Origin: Alkalihalobacillus trypoxylicola
Lineage (GTDB): Bacteria > Bacillota > Bacilli > Bacillales > Bacillaceae_D
Length of the DNA stretch: 64,000 bases
Direction: 5' to 3'
Assembly: GCF_001590785.1 (NCBI RefSeq)
Contig: NZ_LTAO01000001.1
Coordinates: 372,001-436,000, forward strand
A program made the position numbers and the translations under genes. The notes beneath the pieces were generated by a model that ran no database searches, was not told the DNA's origin, and worked only from the letters and a program-made list of their open reading frames with translations. How positions within the stretch are numbered: the first letter of the stretch is position 1; each line of letters opens with the position of its first letter. Of the stretch, positions 25,425 through 35,186 are shown piece by piece.

Positions 25425-26423
25425 TTATGAACTCTGATTGGAATTCTCTTCTTCTAGAGCATCCTTAAATAACCCATAAACAAATTGATTGGCATCAAAA
25501 GGCTGTAAATCATCAACTTGCTCTCCTAAACCAACAAATTTAACCGGAATATCTAGTTCATTTCTAATCGCTATGACAATACCACCTTTGGCTGTTCCAT
25601 CAAGTTTAGTCAGCACAATACCTGAGACGTCTGTTGATTGTCCAAATGTTTTTGCTTGAGATAGAGCATTTTGTCCAGTCGTAGCATCTAAAACTAATAG
25701 AACCTCATGAGGGGCTCCTGGAACTTCTCTTTCAATCACTCGCTTCACCTTTGCGAGCTCATTCATTAAGTTTACTTTGTTTTGTAATCGACCGGCTGTA
25801 TCACAAATTAATACGTCGACAGCTCTTGATTTCGCGGCTTGAACTGCGTCAAAGACGACTGCTGCTGGGTCTGATCCTTCTTGCTGTTTAATGACATCAA
25901 CACCAACTCGTTCTCCCCACACCTCTAATTGATCGATCGCTCCAGCACGGAACGTATCTCCTGCGGCTAATAAGACCGATTTACCTTGTTTCTTTAGATG
26001 ATTAGAAAGCTTTCCAATCGTCGTGGTTTTACCAACCCCATTTACTCCTACTACTAATATAACCGTTAAACCATTATCGGAAAATTGAAGACTAGGATCA
26101 TCGTCTTCTTTTTCGAGAAGCTCAGCAAGCTTTTCAGAAATGACCGGCTGAATATCACTTGTATCTTTTATATTTCTTAAGCGTACCTCATCCTTTAATT
26201 CATCTATTAGGTTCATGACTGTATGAACACCAACATCTGCACTTATTAAGATCTCTTCTAGCTCTTCGAAAAATTCTTCATCCACTTTTCGATAGCGATA
26301 GACTAGCTCATTCATTTTACCAACGACAGATTCTCTTGTTTTTTCAAGTCCTGATTTGAATTTGTCTGTAACCTCTGTTGTTTGCGAAGAAATCTTTTCT
26401 TTTAATTTTTTAAAAAAGCTCAT
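25425..26423 (-). CDS. ftsY: Signal recognition particle receptor FtsY
   Basis: 332-residue SRP GTPase receptor. It has a short charged N-terminus, an NG domain with P-loop GVNGVGKTTTIGKLS, DTAGRLQNK and TKLDGTAKGG, and the C-terminal FVGLGEQVDDLQPFD. The long acidic A domain of proteobacterial FtsY is absent, as expected in Bacilli. It starts 12 bp after smc. Confidence 0.98.
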   Translation of the reverse strand: MSFFKKLKEKISSQTTEVTDKFKSGLEKTRESVVGKMNELVYRYRKVDEEFFEELEEILISADVGVHTVMNLIDELKDEVRLRNIKDTSDIQPVISEKLAELLEKEDDDPSLQFSDNGLTVILVVGVNGVGKTTTIGKLSNHLKKQGKSVLLAAGDTFRAGAIDQLEVWGERVGVDVIKQQEGSDPAAVVFDAVQAAKSRAVDVLICDTAGRLQNKVNLMNELAKVKRVIEREVPGAPHEVLLVLDATTGQNALSQAKTFGQSTDVSGIVLTKLDGTAKGGIVIAIRNELDIPVKFVGLGEQVDDLQPFDANQFVYGLFKDALEEENSNQSS

Positions 26424-26435
26424 CTTATATTCCTC

Positions 26436-29400
26436 CTAGCTTCCGACTAACTCTTTAGTCTCTTCTAATTTAACGGATACTAAACGAGAAACCCCAGATT
26501 CTTGCATGGTGATTCCATACAATACATCGGCTTCTTCCATCGTTCCCTTACGATGTGTAATGACAATAAATTGAGTTTCACTACTAAAATCCTTTAAGAA
26601 ATGAGCAAAGCGGCTCACATTCGCTTCATCAAGAGCAGCCTCTACTTCATCTAACACACAAAACGGGACGGGCCTAACTTTTAAAATAGCAAATAATAAT
26701 GCAATTGCGGTTAAAGCCCTTTCTCCACCTGATAATAGTGCTAAATTTTGACGTTTTTTCCCTGGTGGCCTTGCGACAATTTCTACACCTGTCATTAATA
26801 AATCATCTGGTGTTGTAAGCACTAAATCTGCTTCCCCACCTCCAAAAAGCTCTTTAAATACGACCTGGAAGTGAGAACGAATTTGGACAAAGCTCTGCTC
26901 AAAACGTTTCGTCATCTCTAAATCCATTTCATTAATCACATCATGAAGCGTGGATTTAGCGGACAATAAATCGTCTTGTTGAACTTTTAAGAAGTCAAAG
27001 CGTTCTTTCACTCGTTCGTATTCTTCAATCGCTCCTAAATTAACTGTTCCTAGCTCTTCAATGGAAAGCTTTATAAGTTTAACCTTTGTGGCTGCTTCCT
27101 CTGCCTCTATAAGCAAAGGATATTGATGCTTGGCCGCTTCATAGGATAATTCATACTCCTCTCTTAGCTGTGTTAACCCATTATCTAATTCGACATCATA
27201 ACGGTTAACCTTAACCTCCTTGGACTGCACCTGGCTAATTAAATAGGTTAAGCTAGCTTGATTTTCTTTAAGCTGAGCTTCAAGGCTTGTATAACGCTCA
27301 TCTAACTGCATTCTTTCTTCCTGCATTTGCGAGAGCTTTTGAGCTAAACGTTCCTTACCTTTTCTATTTTCATCTATTTGCTGCTCCAGCGAGCCTTCAC
27401 CGGTTGTCCGATTCGTCATTTCCTGCTGAATAAATTGCGCCTGCTCTTTTAACTCCATGAGTTCCGAGTGCAAATGCTCTTTTTCTTGCTCTATGCGAAT
27501 ATTTTCTTGATTTTTATTTGTATATCGTTCCTTCAAAGTGGCTAGCTCAATTTGTTCTTTCGTTAATTGTTCAACTAACCTCTCCTTGGAGCTTTGTTTT
27601 TGAGCCAGCTTTTCTTCTAATTGCTTGATTTGTTGCTCTAGCTCGTTTCGTTGTTTCTCTAATGTAATTTCTTTCTGCTCTAGTTCTTTAATACGTGTCT
27701 GGATTCTCTTCTCTTCATCCATGAAACTATTTTGTTCACGATCATAGCGAAGAAACCGGTCCTCCATAGATTTTTGTTCAAGCTCAATCTCTTTTTTGTT
27801 TGCTTTTAATTCTTGTTCCTTTGACCTTGCTTCTTCTCCTTTTAAGCGAAGCTGCTCTAATTCTTCTTCAGACTCTGCCATTTCATGCTTTAATTGCTTC
27901 ACCTGCTGTTCTAATTGAAGCGTAGATTTTTCCATCGACTCGTACTTAGCTGCTACTTCCTCTAACTCTCTTTTACGACCTAGAAGAGGTGCCTGCTTTT
28001 GTTTCATACTTCCACCCGTCATCGAACCACCAGCATTGACCACATCACCTTCAAGAGTTACTACCCGATAACGATACGATAGCTTTGCAGCAATACGGTT
28101 AGCAGCTTCTAAATCCGAAGCAATGATTACATGACCTAGCAAGTTCCAAAAGATATTATGATAAGACTGGTCAAAGTTTATTAAAGTAGCTGCGACCCCT
28201 ACAAACCCTGAATCTTTTTTAATCGGTTGAAGCTGATAGTCATTAATTTCGCGAGCCTTTAAAACAGAATGTGGTAAAAAGGTAGCTCTTCCTAAACGGT
28301 TTCTTTTTAAGAACTGAATGGCCATTCTTGCATCACTTTCCGTCTTAACGACTACATGCTGCATCGACGCACCTAAGGCCGTTTCCATCGCAGCTTCATA
28401 ATCTTTTGGAACGACTACTAATTCAGCAACGGCTCCTACTACACCAGGAAGCTGATTTTCTCTTGCTTTTAAAATTTCTTTTACTCCCTGAAAAAATCCA
28501 GAGAAATCAGATTCCATTTCTTCGAGTACTTCTTTTTTAGATTTTAACTTCTGCAGCCACTGGTAAGCTTCATACAGCTTCGATTCTTTTTGGTTAAACG
28601 TATTTTTTTTCGTTTCCCATTTACTCTTTTGTTGACGATATCGATCTGTAAGATGGCTCATCACATCTTGAGCCTCTATTAATGTTTCATTAGCCTCTTT
28701 CCACTTATCTTCTAGCTTTTCTCTAATAGACAGTAGCTCTTCATTTTCAGTATGTAGCCTCTTCGTTTTTTCGCTCTGCTGACGATGCTGTTCTTCTAAG
28801 TATCGCTTTTCATTCCGAACAGAGGCTCCTTCATTCAAAATTTCAATATAATCCCCTTTTGATTGCTCAAGAATCTCATGAACGTCTTCTTCGCTTTCTT
28901 TAAGTAATTGCTCTTTTTCTTTTACTTTATTAGTTAACTCCATTAATAGAGCTTTTTCCTTCTTTAGCGAGCTTTCACTTTCTTGACTGGCCATCTCCAT
29001 TTTTTGAAGCTGTGCTTCTTTATCGATGATAGACTTTGTTAAGGATTCTATATTTTCACTGGCATGCTTCAGCTGCTCTTTGTATAGACGCTTTCTTCCT
29101 TCAGCTTTTTCCAATGATTCACTTGTCATAAGCAATTCTTCTTGTAACTGATTCAAATCATATTGAAGCTGCTTAGAGCGGTCTCTTACATGTTCCAGAT
29201 TTCCTTCCATTTTCTCTACTTTTTCTGCTTGCACTTCTTGCTTTTCTCGATAGACAATCAGAGCTTCTTTTTCTTCTGTCCATTTTTTGTGTAGCTCCGT
29301 TATTTGATGAACTAACAGCGCTATTTCTATTTCTTGAAGCTGTTCTTTTTTCTCTAAATACTCTTTCGCAATGGAAGATTGGATCTGTAAAGGTTCTACT

Positions 29401-30002
29401 TGACCCTCTAACTCATATAAAATATCCTCCACACGATTTAAATTTTCTTGTGTTTCAGATAAACGTTTCTCCGCCTTTACTTTTCTTGTTTTATATTTTA
29501 AAACACCTGCCGCTTCTTCAAAAATCACTCGGCGGTCTTCTGATTTACTGCTTAATATTTCTTCGACTTTTCCTTGTCCAATGATGGAATAGGCTTCTCT
29601 TCCTAACCCTGAATCTAAGAATAAATCAATGATATCCTTTAAGCGACAAGTTTGTTTATTAATTTGATACTCACTATCTCCCGATCGGTAGACTCTTCTT
29701 GTTACACTTACCTCTGTATAATCTACCGATAAATGATTATCCTCATTATCAAGAACAAGTGTGACCTCTGCAAAATTTAAAGGCTTTCTTGAATCACTTC
29801 CAGCAAAAATAATATCCTCCATTTTTGCTCCACGAAGGGACTTGGCCGACTGTTCCCCAAGCACCCACCTAATGGAGTCAGATATATTACTTTTTCCACT
29901 TCCATTTGGACCCACTACGGCGGTTACACCTGGAACAAAATCAATACCTATTTTTTCAGCAAAAGATTTAAATCCGACCACTTCTAGCCGTTTGAGGAAC
30001 AT
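26436..30002 (-). CDS. smc: Chromosome partition protein Smc
   Basis: Condensin ATPase. 1188 residues from the ATG at 30002 (MFLKRLEVVGFKSF), with GGAGG 8 nt upstream. Walker A GPNGSGKSN lies near residue 32. Two long coiled coils flank the hinge (about 515-650, including GGSMTGGSMKQK). The signature LSGGERALTA and Walker B FCVLDEVEAALDE are near the C-terminus. Works with ScpA/ScpB in chromosome segregation. It is cotranscribed with ftsY. The usual adjacency to rnc is broken by a plus-strand DUF1128 gene. Confidence 0.98.
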   Translation of the reverse strand: MFLKRLEVVGFKSFAEKIGIDFVPGVTAVVGPNGSGKSNISDSIRWVLGEQSAKSLRGAKMEDIIFAGSDSRKPLNFAEVTLVLDNEDNHLSVDYTEVSVTRRVYRSGDSEYQINKQTCRLKDIIDLFLDSGLGREAYSIIGQGKVEEILSSKSEDRRVIFEEAAGVLKYKTRKVKAEKRLSETQENLNRVEDILYELEGQVEPLQIQSSIAKEYLEKKEQLQEIEIALLVHQITELHKKWTEEKEALIVYREKQEVQAEKVEKMEGNLEHVRDRSKQLQYDLNQLQEELLMTSESLEKAEGRKRLYKEQLKHASENIESLTKSIIDKEAQLQKMEMASQESESSLKKEKALLMELTNKVKEKEQLLKESEEDVHEILEQSKGDYIEILNEGASVRNEKRYLEEQHRQQSEKTKRLHTENEELLSIREKLEDKWKEANETLIEAQDVMSHLTDRYRQQKSKWETKKNTFNQKESKLYEAYQWLQKLKSKKEVLEEMESDFSGFFQGVKEILKARENQLPGVVGAVAELVVVPKDYEAAMETALGASMQHVVVKTESDARMAIQFLKRNRLGRATFLPHSVLKAREINDYQLQPIKKDSGFVGVAATLINFDQSYHNIFWNLLGHVIIASDLEAANRIAAKLSYRYRVVTLEGDVVNAGGSMTGGSMKQKQAPLLGRKRELEEVAAKYESMEKSTLQLEQQVKQLKHEMAESEEELEQLRLKGEEARSKEQELKANKKEIELEQKSMEDRFLRYDREQNSFMDEEKRIQTRIKELEQKEITLEKQRNELEQQIKQLEEKLAQKQSSKERLVEQLTKEQIELATLKERYTNKNQENIRIEQEKEHLHSELMELKEQAQFIQQEMTNRTTGEGSLEQQIDENRKGKERLAQKLSQMQEERMQLDERYTSLEAQLKENQASLTYLISQVQSKEVKVNRYDVELDNGLTQLREEYELSYEAAKHQYPLLIEAEEAATKVKLIKLSIEELGTVNLGAIEEYERVKERFDFLKVQQDDLLSAKSTLHDVINEMDLEMTKRFEQSFVQIRSHFQVVFKELFGGGEADLVLTTPDDLLMTGVEIVARPPGKKRQNLALLSGGERALTAIALLFAILKVRPVPFCVLDEVEAALDEANVSRFAHFLKDFSSETQFIVITHRKGTMEEADVLYGITMQESGVSRLVSVKLEETKELVGS

Positions 30003-30237
30003 ACGCATACCCTCCACTTTCTTTTATACAACTTATTTATTTTATCACATCCTCGATACTCATGACAGAATGGATAGTCAATATTCACAGCTTTATATCA
30101 TTATTGAAGAAACAATCGACACTACTTGCAAAAAATACAAAAAGAAAGTATTGAATTTCTTCCACAGTATAGGAATTAAGTGATAAAATAAGACAAGTAG
30201 ATGTTTAATTTGAAAGAATGTACAGGAGGTACTACTA

Positions 30238-30462
30238 TTGGATTTGAGTGTAAATAGTCGTGAGAATATTGAATATATGATTGAAGCGATTAAAGATAAG
30301 CTACAATTTGTAAATGCAGGAGCCATTAACGCGAAAAATTTTAATACAGACAAATATGAAGAATTAGTTGAAATTTATGAAATGATCATGAAGAAGTCTG
30401 CCTTCTCTGTTAGTGAGCTTGATGCCATTGCCTCAGAGTTAGGCGATCTACGAAGTAAATAA
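30238..30462 (+). CDS. DUF1128 (UPF0435, YfkK-like) small protein
   Basis: 74 residues, highly charged and helical, no membrane segment. Recognised by SRENIEYMIEAIKDKLQ, the VNAG stretch, and EIYEMIMKKSAFSVSELDAIASELGDLR, as in YfkK of B. subtilis. Function unknown. It starts with TTG at 30238, with AGGAGG 8 nt upstream. It is on the opposite strand to its neighbours, between smc and rnc, with a strong bidirectional terminator behind it. Confidence 0.88.
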   Translation: MDLSVNSRENIEYMIEAIKDKLQFVNAGAINAKNFNTDKYEELVEIYEMIMKKSAFSVSELDAIASELGDLRSK

Positions 30463-30465
30463 CGA

Positions 30466-30501
30466 AAAAACGTGTACTCCTTTAGAGGAGTACACGTTTT
30501 T
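30466..30501. terminator. Bidirectional terminator between DUF1128 gene and rnc
   Basis: Perfect 15-bp inverted repeat AAAAACGTGTACTCC / GGAGTACACGTTTTT with a 6-nt loop. It stops both the plus-strand gene and rnc transcripts. Confidence 0.93.
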
Positions 30502-30505
30502 CCAT

Positions 30506-31297
30506 TCAGGAAGGCGATTTTTGGCTAAGTTTTACTAATGCCTGTTGAGCGGCGTGTTGTTCAGCCTCTTTTTTCGAGCGACCTGTACCTACACCAAGTG
30601 AAGCATCATTTAGCTGTACCTCGGAAACGAATTCCCTATTGTGAGCAGGACCTCGTTCCTGAACGATAACATATTGAATTTGACCTAAATTATCTCGTTG
30701 AATTAATTCTTGCAATTGGCTTTTAAAATCCATCATATGAGAAAAAGCACCCTCATCGACTTTAGGATAAATCGTTTTGGTTAGAAATTCGTAAACAGCT
30801 TCCATCCCTTGATCCAAGTACAAAGCACCAATAAATGATTCGAAGATATCTGCTAATAAAGCCGGTCTTAGTCGACCTCCTGTAATCTCCTCACCTTTTC
30901 CAAGTAAAACTAACTGCCCAAAATTCAATTCTTGAGCAAACTTAGCAAGAGAAGGCTCACAAACAATAGAAGCTCTAAGTTTCGTCATATCTCCTTCACT
31001 CATTGATTTAAATTTTTTGTACAAAAATTGAGAAATCGCTAATTCTAACACTGCATCTCCTAAAAACTCTAAACGTTCATTATCTTGAAACGTATAAATC
31101 CGGTGCTCATTCACATAGGATGAATGCGTAAAAGCTTGAATTAATAATTTCTTATTTTCAAACATAAAGCCGATTTCTTTTTGTAATAGGTCAAATCTTT
31201 CTCGTTGTTCATTAGATAAAGTTAACCGTCTTGGACTTCGGCGTCGCTCCTGATTAGTAGTTCTTGGCTTTTTATGATTTTTTGAAGACTGTGACAT
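30506..31297 (-). CDS. rnc: Ribonuclease III
   Basis: Double-strand-specific RNase for rRNA and scRNA processing. 263 residues: a basic N-terminal tail, the RNase III signature [17 protein letters not shown], second acidic site [12 protein letters not shown], and a C-terminal dsRBD (about 185-260, [18 protein letters not shown]). The ATG at 31297 has GGAGG 5 nt upstream; a longer TTG frame to 31312 overlaps the ribosome site. Confidence 0.97.
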   Translation of the reverse strand: MSQSSKNHKKPRTTNQERRRSPRRLTLSNEQRERFDLLQKEIGFMFENKKLLIQAFTHSSYVNEHRIYTFQDNERLEFLGDAVLELAISQFLYKKFKSMSEGDMTKLRASIVCEPSLAKFAQELNFGQLVLLGKGEEITGGRLRPALLADIFESFIGALYLDQGMEAVYEFLTKTIYPKVDEGAFSHMMDFKSQLQELIQRDNLGQIQYVIVQERGPAHNREFVSEVQLNDASLGVGTGRSKKEAEQHAAQQALVKLSQKSPS

Positions 31298-31428
31298 GGC
31301 GACCTCCAACACTTAATGTAAAATCAATTCTATTTTGCACCTTAAATAGAAGTATACATATGTTCTAAATGAAAACCTAGTACTTATCAAAAAAACATAA
31401 ATAAGAAGTAGAACTTCATTTAGAAAGC

Positions 31429-31458
31429 AAGTCCCACATGGTCATCCATCTGGGACTT
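31429..31458 (-). terminator. Terminator after acpP
   Basis: Minus strand AAGTCCCAGATGG-ATGA-CCATGTGGGACTT, 13-bp arms with one mismatch. The U-tract is weak (GCUUUCU), so readthrough into rnc is possible. Confidence 0.65.
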
Positions 31459-31464
31459 TACTCA

Positions 31465-31701
31465 TTAATTGCTGGCGTTGTTTATGTAATTTACTACATC
31501 AGCAACTGTAGAAATTTTTTCAGCATCTTCATCAGAAATCGTTAATTCGAATTCGTCTTCAAGCTCCATCACTAGTTCTACAACGTCTAATGAATCTGCT
31601 CCTAAGTCATCTTTGAATGAAGCTTCTAGTTTTACTTCAGACTCTTCCACTCCAAGACGATCGACGATAATTTTACTTACGCGTGATAATGTATCTGCCA
31701 T
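31465..31701 (-). CDS. acpP: Acyl carrier protein
   Basis: 78-residue acidic carrier. The phosphopantetheine Ser37 is in [19 protein letters not shown]. The ATG at 31701 has GGGGGTG 8 nt upstream. Last gene of the fapR-plsX-fabD-fabG-acpP fatty-acid operon. Confidence 0.98.
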   Translation of the reverse strand: MADTLSRVSKIIVDRLGVEESEVKLEASFKDDLGADSLDVVELVMELEDEFELTISDEDAEKISTVADVVNYINNASN

Positions 31702-31807
31702 TAATCGTTCACCCCCTCTCAATAGTGTTTCAAACTAGATGAATTTTACCGAGTCCTTTTCATTCTGTCAAGATAAAAAATGGATAGGTCTATACGAGTA
31801 ATGCCCG

Positions 31808-32551
31808 TTATGGCATCACCATTCCACCGTCTACATGAAGAGTTTGACCCGTCATATAATTAGCATCATCACTCGCTAGAAAGCGAACGACAGCCGCTAC
31901 TTGCTTTGATGAACCTAATGCTCCAAGTGGAATAGAGCTTAATAATTGTTCCTTCATTTCTTCATTTAACTCATCAGTCATATCCGTTTCAATAAATCCA
32001 GGCGCTACAGCATTCACTAAAATAGAACGATTCGCTAATTCACGAGCTAAAGTTTTCGTCAAACCTATAACTCCTGCTTTCGCTGCGACATAATTAGCTT
32101 GACCTGCATTTCCTAACGTACCCACGACGGATGCGATATTAATAATTTTTCCACTACGCTGCTTCATCATTGGACGGGTAACAGCTTTTGCACAGTTAAA
32201 TACACCCTTTAAATTCGTGTTTATAACCGCATCCCATTCTTCTTCTTTCATTCTCATAATTAAGTTATCTCTTGTAATTCCAGCGTTGTTCACTAAAATG
32301 TCAATTTTCCCAAAACGATTAATCGTTTCTTTTATCATCGCTTGAACTTCATCCGCATCGGCTACATTTGCTTGGTAAGAGAATGATTCGACGCCAAAGC
32401 CTTTAATTTTTTCGACTACTTTTAAAGCTTTTTCTTCGTTCCCAGCGAAATTGACGACAACATGAGCTCCTTTTTCTGCTAGCTCAAGCGCTATCGCTTC
32501 ACCAATCCCTCGCGAAGCACCTGTAACAAGCGCAACCTGACCTTGTAACAT
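31808..32551 (-). CDS. fabG: 3-oxoacyl-ACP reductase FabG
   Basis: NADPH-dependent reductase of fatty-acid elongation. 247-residue SDR with [12 protein letters not shown] (cofactor), [14 protein letters not shown], catalytic Ser/Tyr/Lys in INIASVVG and [10 protein letters not shown], and the C-terminal [10 protein letters not shown]. It begins 1 bp after the fabD stop. Confidence 0.97.
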   Translation of the reverse strand: MLQGQVALVTGASRGIGEAIALELAEKGAHVVVNFAGNEEKALKVVEKIKGFGVESFSYQANVADADEVQAMIKETINRFGKIDILVNNAGITRDNLIMRMKEEEWDAVINTNLKGVFNCAKAVTRPMMKQRSGKIINIASVVGTLGNAGQANYVAAKAGVIGLTKTLARELANRSILVNAVAPGFIETDMTDELNEEMKEQLLSSIPLGALGSSKQVAAVVRFLASDDANYMTGQTLHVDGGMVMP

Positions 32552-32552
32552 G

Positions 32553-33500
32553 TTAGTTTTCCTCCTCTTTCATTTTATCAAGCATTTTATTTAAGCTCGC
32601 TCGATCTTGAATAGAATAAACGGTTGAACGACGGTTAATTTTTTTAACAAGTCCCGCTAACACAGTACCTGATCCAATCTCAATAAACGTATCGACTCCC
32701 TCAGACAGTAAGTAAGAAATACTATCTTCCCAAAGCACTGGTGAATAAACTTGTTCAATTAGATAATTTTCTAATTGGTCTGCTTCTGTTACGCTAGTTG
32801 CGGTTACATTAGCAATGACCGGAACATTTGCATTCACTAGTTCAATTTCTTCAAGCACATTCTTTAATTTCCTTGAGGCAGGCTTCATTAAAGAAGAATG
32901 AAAGGGTCCACTTACTTGTAGAGGCAAGACACGTTTAGCACCTTTTTCCTTAGCTTGACCACCAGCTATTTCTACCCCTTCAGCCGTTCCTGAAATGACA
33001 ATTTGCCCTGGACAGTTTATATTGGCTAACTCTACGACATAACCGCTTTTAGATACCTCTTCACAAATAGCTTGTAATTCGGTTCTGTCCAATCCTAGTA
33101 CAGCTGCCATTGCACCTTCTCCGAAAGGTACCGCTTCTTCCATAAATAAACCTCTATTACGAACAGCATATACAGCATCTTCAAACGATAGAGCACCTGC
33201 AGCCACTAGAGCGCTATATTCACCTAAACTGTGCCCCGCTACATAATCAGGTTTGATTCCTTCTTCTCTTAGTAGTTCTAGAACAGCGATACTCATCGTA
33301 ACTAAAGCAGGCTGAGTATGCTCTGTTCTTCTTAATGTTTCCTCAGGACCTTCTTCAATGATTTTGCTTAGCTCATATCCTAAACGTTTGTCAGCTCTCT
33401 CAAAAAATTGTTGACTACTCTCATTGTCTTCCCGAAGTGCATTTCCCATACCGACAGCCTGAGAGCCTTGTCCCGGAAATAAAAAAGCAACTTTCCCCAT
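32553..33500 (-). CDS. fabD: Malonyl-CoA:ACP transacylase
   Basis: 315 residues. Loads malonate on [15 protein letters not shown] is N-terminal, the nucleophile Ser is in GHSLGEYSA (about residue 92), and the catalytic His is in SGPFHSSLM (about 203). AAAGGAG precedes the ATG. 16 bp after plsX. Confidence 0.97.
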   Translation of the reverse strand: MGKVAFLFPGQGSQAVGMGNALREDNESSQQFFERADKRLGYELSKIIEEGPEETLRRTEHTQPALVTMSIAVLELLREEGIKPDYVAGHSLGEYSALVAAGALSFEDAVYAVRNRGLFMEEAVPFGEGAMAAVLGLDRTELQAICEEVSKSGYVVELANINCPGQIVISGTAEGVEIAGGQAKEKGAKRVLPLQVSGPFHSSLMKPASRKLKNVLEEIELVNANVPVIANVTATSVTEADQLENYLIEQVYSPVLWEDSISYLLSEGVDTFIEIGSGTVLAGLVKKINRRSTVYSIQDRASLNKMLDKMKEEEN

Positions 33501-33516
33501 TGTAACAACTCCTTTT

Positions 33517-34518
33517 TTATTCTACCTCTTCTTTTATCTTTGCCACTTCGTTTGTTATGATGGTAACCACTTGTTCTTGAACCATTTCATAGGCTTGGCG
33601 AATAGCATGGTAAACCGCATGACTATCAGATGAGCCATGAGCTTTAATAACTGGTGCTTTTAATCCAAATAATGCAGCTCCACCATACTCCGAATAATCG
33701 AGCTTTTGTTTAATATCCTTAAAGCTAGGTTTCAAAATAGCTGCTCCAATTTTATTCTTGGCTGATTTCGTAAATTCCTTTTTAAGAATCGAAAACATCG
33801 CAGAAGCGGTCCCTTCAATACTTTTTAAAACAAGATTACCAGAGAATCCATCACAAACGGCTACATCGACAACTCCATGTAATAAATCACGAGCCTCTAC
33901 ATTACCGTTAAAGGAAATCGTCCCATTATTCATTAGGGCAAAGCTTTCCTTCATTAACTCGTTCCCTTTTCCATCCTCTGTCCCGACATTAACAAGGCCG
34001 ATTTTAGGTGAGGAAACCTTTCTAACCATCGACATATAAATCTCACCCATCAATGCATATTGCTTTAAGTGAGTGGGCTTTGCATCCATATTTGCTCCAA
34101 CATCTAAAAGTAAAAAGCCTTTTCCATCAACAGTCGGAAGCATTGGCGCTAGAGCAGGACGTTCAATCCCTGGAATTCTCCCTACATGAAGCAAGCCAGC
34201 AGTCATTAAGGCACCTGTGTTTCCGGAAGAAATACATGCATCTGCACGACCCTCTTTCACTTCTCGAACGGCTAATACCATCGAAGAATCCTTCTTTCTT
34301 CGAACAGCAGTAGTCGGTTGATCGGTATCCTCTATTTTTTCAGTTGTATGTAAAATGGTAATTCCAGTCATATTCGTTATATATTTTTTGATCTTTTCTT
34401 CATCACCAATTAAGGTCATTTCTAACTCTTTTAATGTTTTAATCGCTTGTTGAGCAGCCTCCACTTGTGCTTGTGGAGCATGATCGCCACCCATTACATC
34501 TAAGGCTATTTTCATCAT
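33517..34518 (-). CDS. plsX: Phosphate acyltransferase PlsX
   Basis: Makes acyl-phosphate from acyl-ACP for PlsY in phospholipid synthesis. 333 residues, with [11 protein letters not shown] at the start, SSGNTGALM and [12 protein letters not shown]. Starts at the first of two tandem ATGs, after AGGGG. Second gene of the FapR operon. Confidence 0.97.
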   Translation of the reverse strand: MMKIALDVMGGDHAPQAQVEAAQQAIKTLKELEMTLIGDEEKIKKYITNMTGITILHTTEKIEDTDQPTTAVRRKKDSSMVLAVREVKEGRADACISSGNTGALMTAGLLHVGRIPGIERPALAPMLPTVDGKGFLLLDVGANMDAKPTHLKQYALMGEIYMSMVRKVSSPKIGLVNVGTEDGKGNELMKESFALMNNGTISFNGNVEARDLLHGVVDVAVCDGFSGNLVLKSIEGTASAMFSILKKEFTKSAKNKIGAAILKPSFKDIKQKLDYSEYGGAALFGLKAPVIKAHGSSDSHAVYHAIRQAYEMVQEQVVTIITNEVAKIKEEVE

Positions 34519-34535
34519 ATAAAACCCCTATCTGG

Positions 34536-35102
34536 TTATCCGTTCTTCATTTGCTTTGTACGGTACATAAGAAATTCCCCAGAAAAAACAACCTCTTGTT
34601 CAACAAAGCTTTGTACTTCAACAATCGTTCTTTCCACTTCGATTCTTTTTACTGTAGCTTTCGCAATGACACGTTCACCTGATTTTACTTGACGTGAGAA
34701 ACGAATCGTAGCTTTGGCGGTCAACGCCATTTCATCATTAATAATCGCAACGGCTAAAGAATTAGCCTGAGCAAACAAATGATGACCACGAGCAATTCCA
34801 GAGCGAGTGAACACTTGCTCAGATTGAATATCTAAAATAGATATCGCACGTTCATCAAGCTGAAGATCGACAATCTCTCCAATCACTTCATCGGGCGATA
34901 GTGCTTTAACATCATCTAATTGCTGTTTCGCTACATCCTTTATACGCTCCCTCAATTCAGGAATGGATAGCTCCATTCGGTCTAATCTTATCGTTTGGAT
35001 ACTAACATCGAAAAAGTGAGCCAATGCTTCATCCGTCATAAAGGGATCTTTTTCTAAAGTTTCTTGTAAAAGTGCTTGTCTTTCCTTTTTTTTACGTCTC
35101 AT
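34536..35102 (-). CDS. fapR: Fatty-acid biosynthesis repressor FapR
   Basis: 188-residue malonyl-CoA-responsive repressor. N-terminal DeoR-like HTH ([33 protein letters not shown]), linker helix, and C-terminal hot-dog domain ([30 protein letters not shown]). The ATG at 35102 (MRRKKKERQ) matches the family start and has GGTG 6 nt upstream; ATG 35114 has no site. It controls its own operon through the box at 35124-35139. Confidence 0.96.
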   Translation of the reverse strand: MRRKKKERQALLQETLEKDPFMTDEALAHFFDVSIQTIRLDRMELSIPELRERIKDVAKQQLDDVKALSPDEVIGEIVDLQLDERAISILDIQSEQVFTRSGIARGHHLFAQANSLAVAIINDEMALTAKATIRFSRQVKSGERVIAKATVKRIEVERTIVEVQSFVEQEVVFSGEFLMYRTKQMKNG

Positions 35103-35123
35103 CTTATGCACCATCCAAATTTA

Positions 35124-35172
35124 TATGACTAGGTACTAAGAGTAGTATATAGCTGCTAGTCAAACATTTCAA
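35124..35172 (-). promoter_or_regulatory. fapR operon promoter and FapR operator
   Basis: Minus-strand TTGAAA (35167-35172), 17-bp spacer, TATACT (35144-35149). Immediately downstream, TTAGTACCTAGTCATA (35124-35139) matches the known FapR box (TTAGTACCTAGTCTTAA). Placement over the transcription start suits repression relieved by malonyl-CoA. Confidence 0.85.
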
Positions 35173-35186
35173 TACTTTATCCAATA

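Noticed and set aside
28000-30000. Antisense ORF at 29761-30183 and other plus-strand ORFs inside smc
   Set aside because: Shadow frames of a conserved coding sequence with no ribosome sites or recognisable products.
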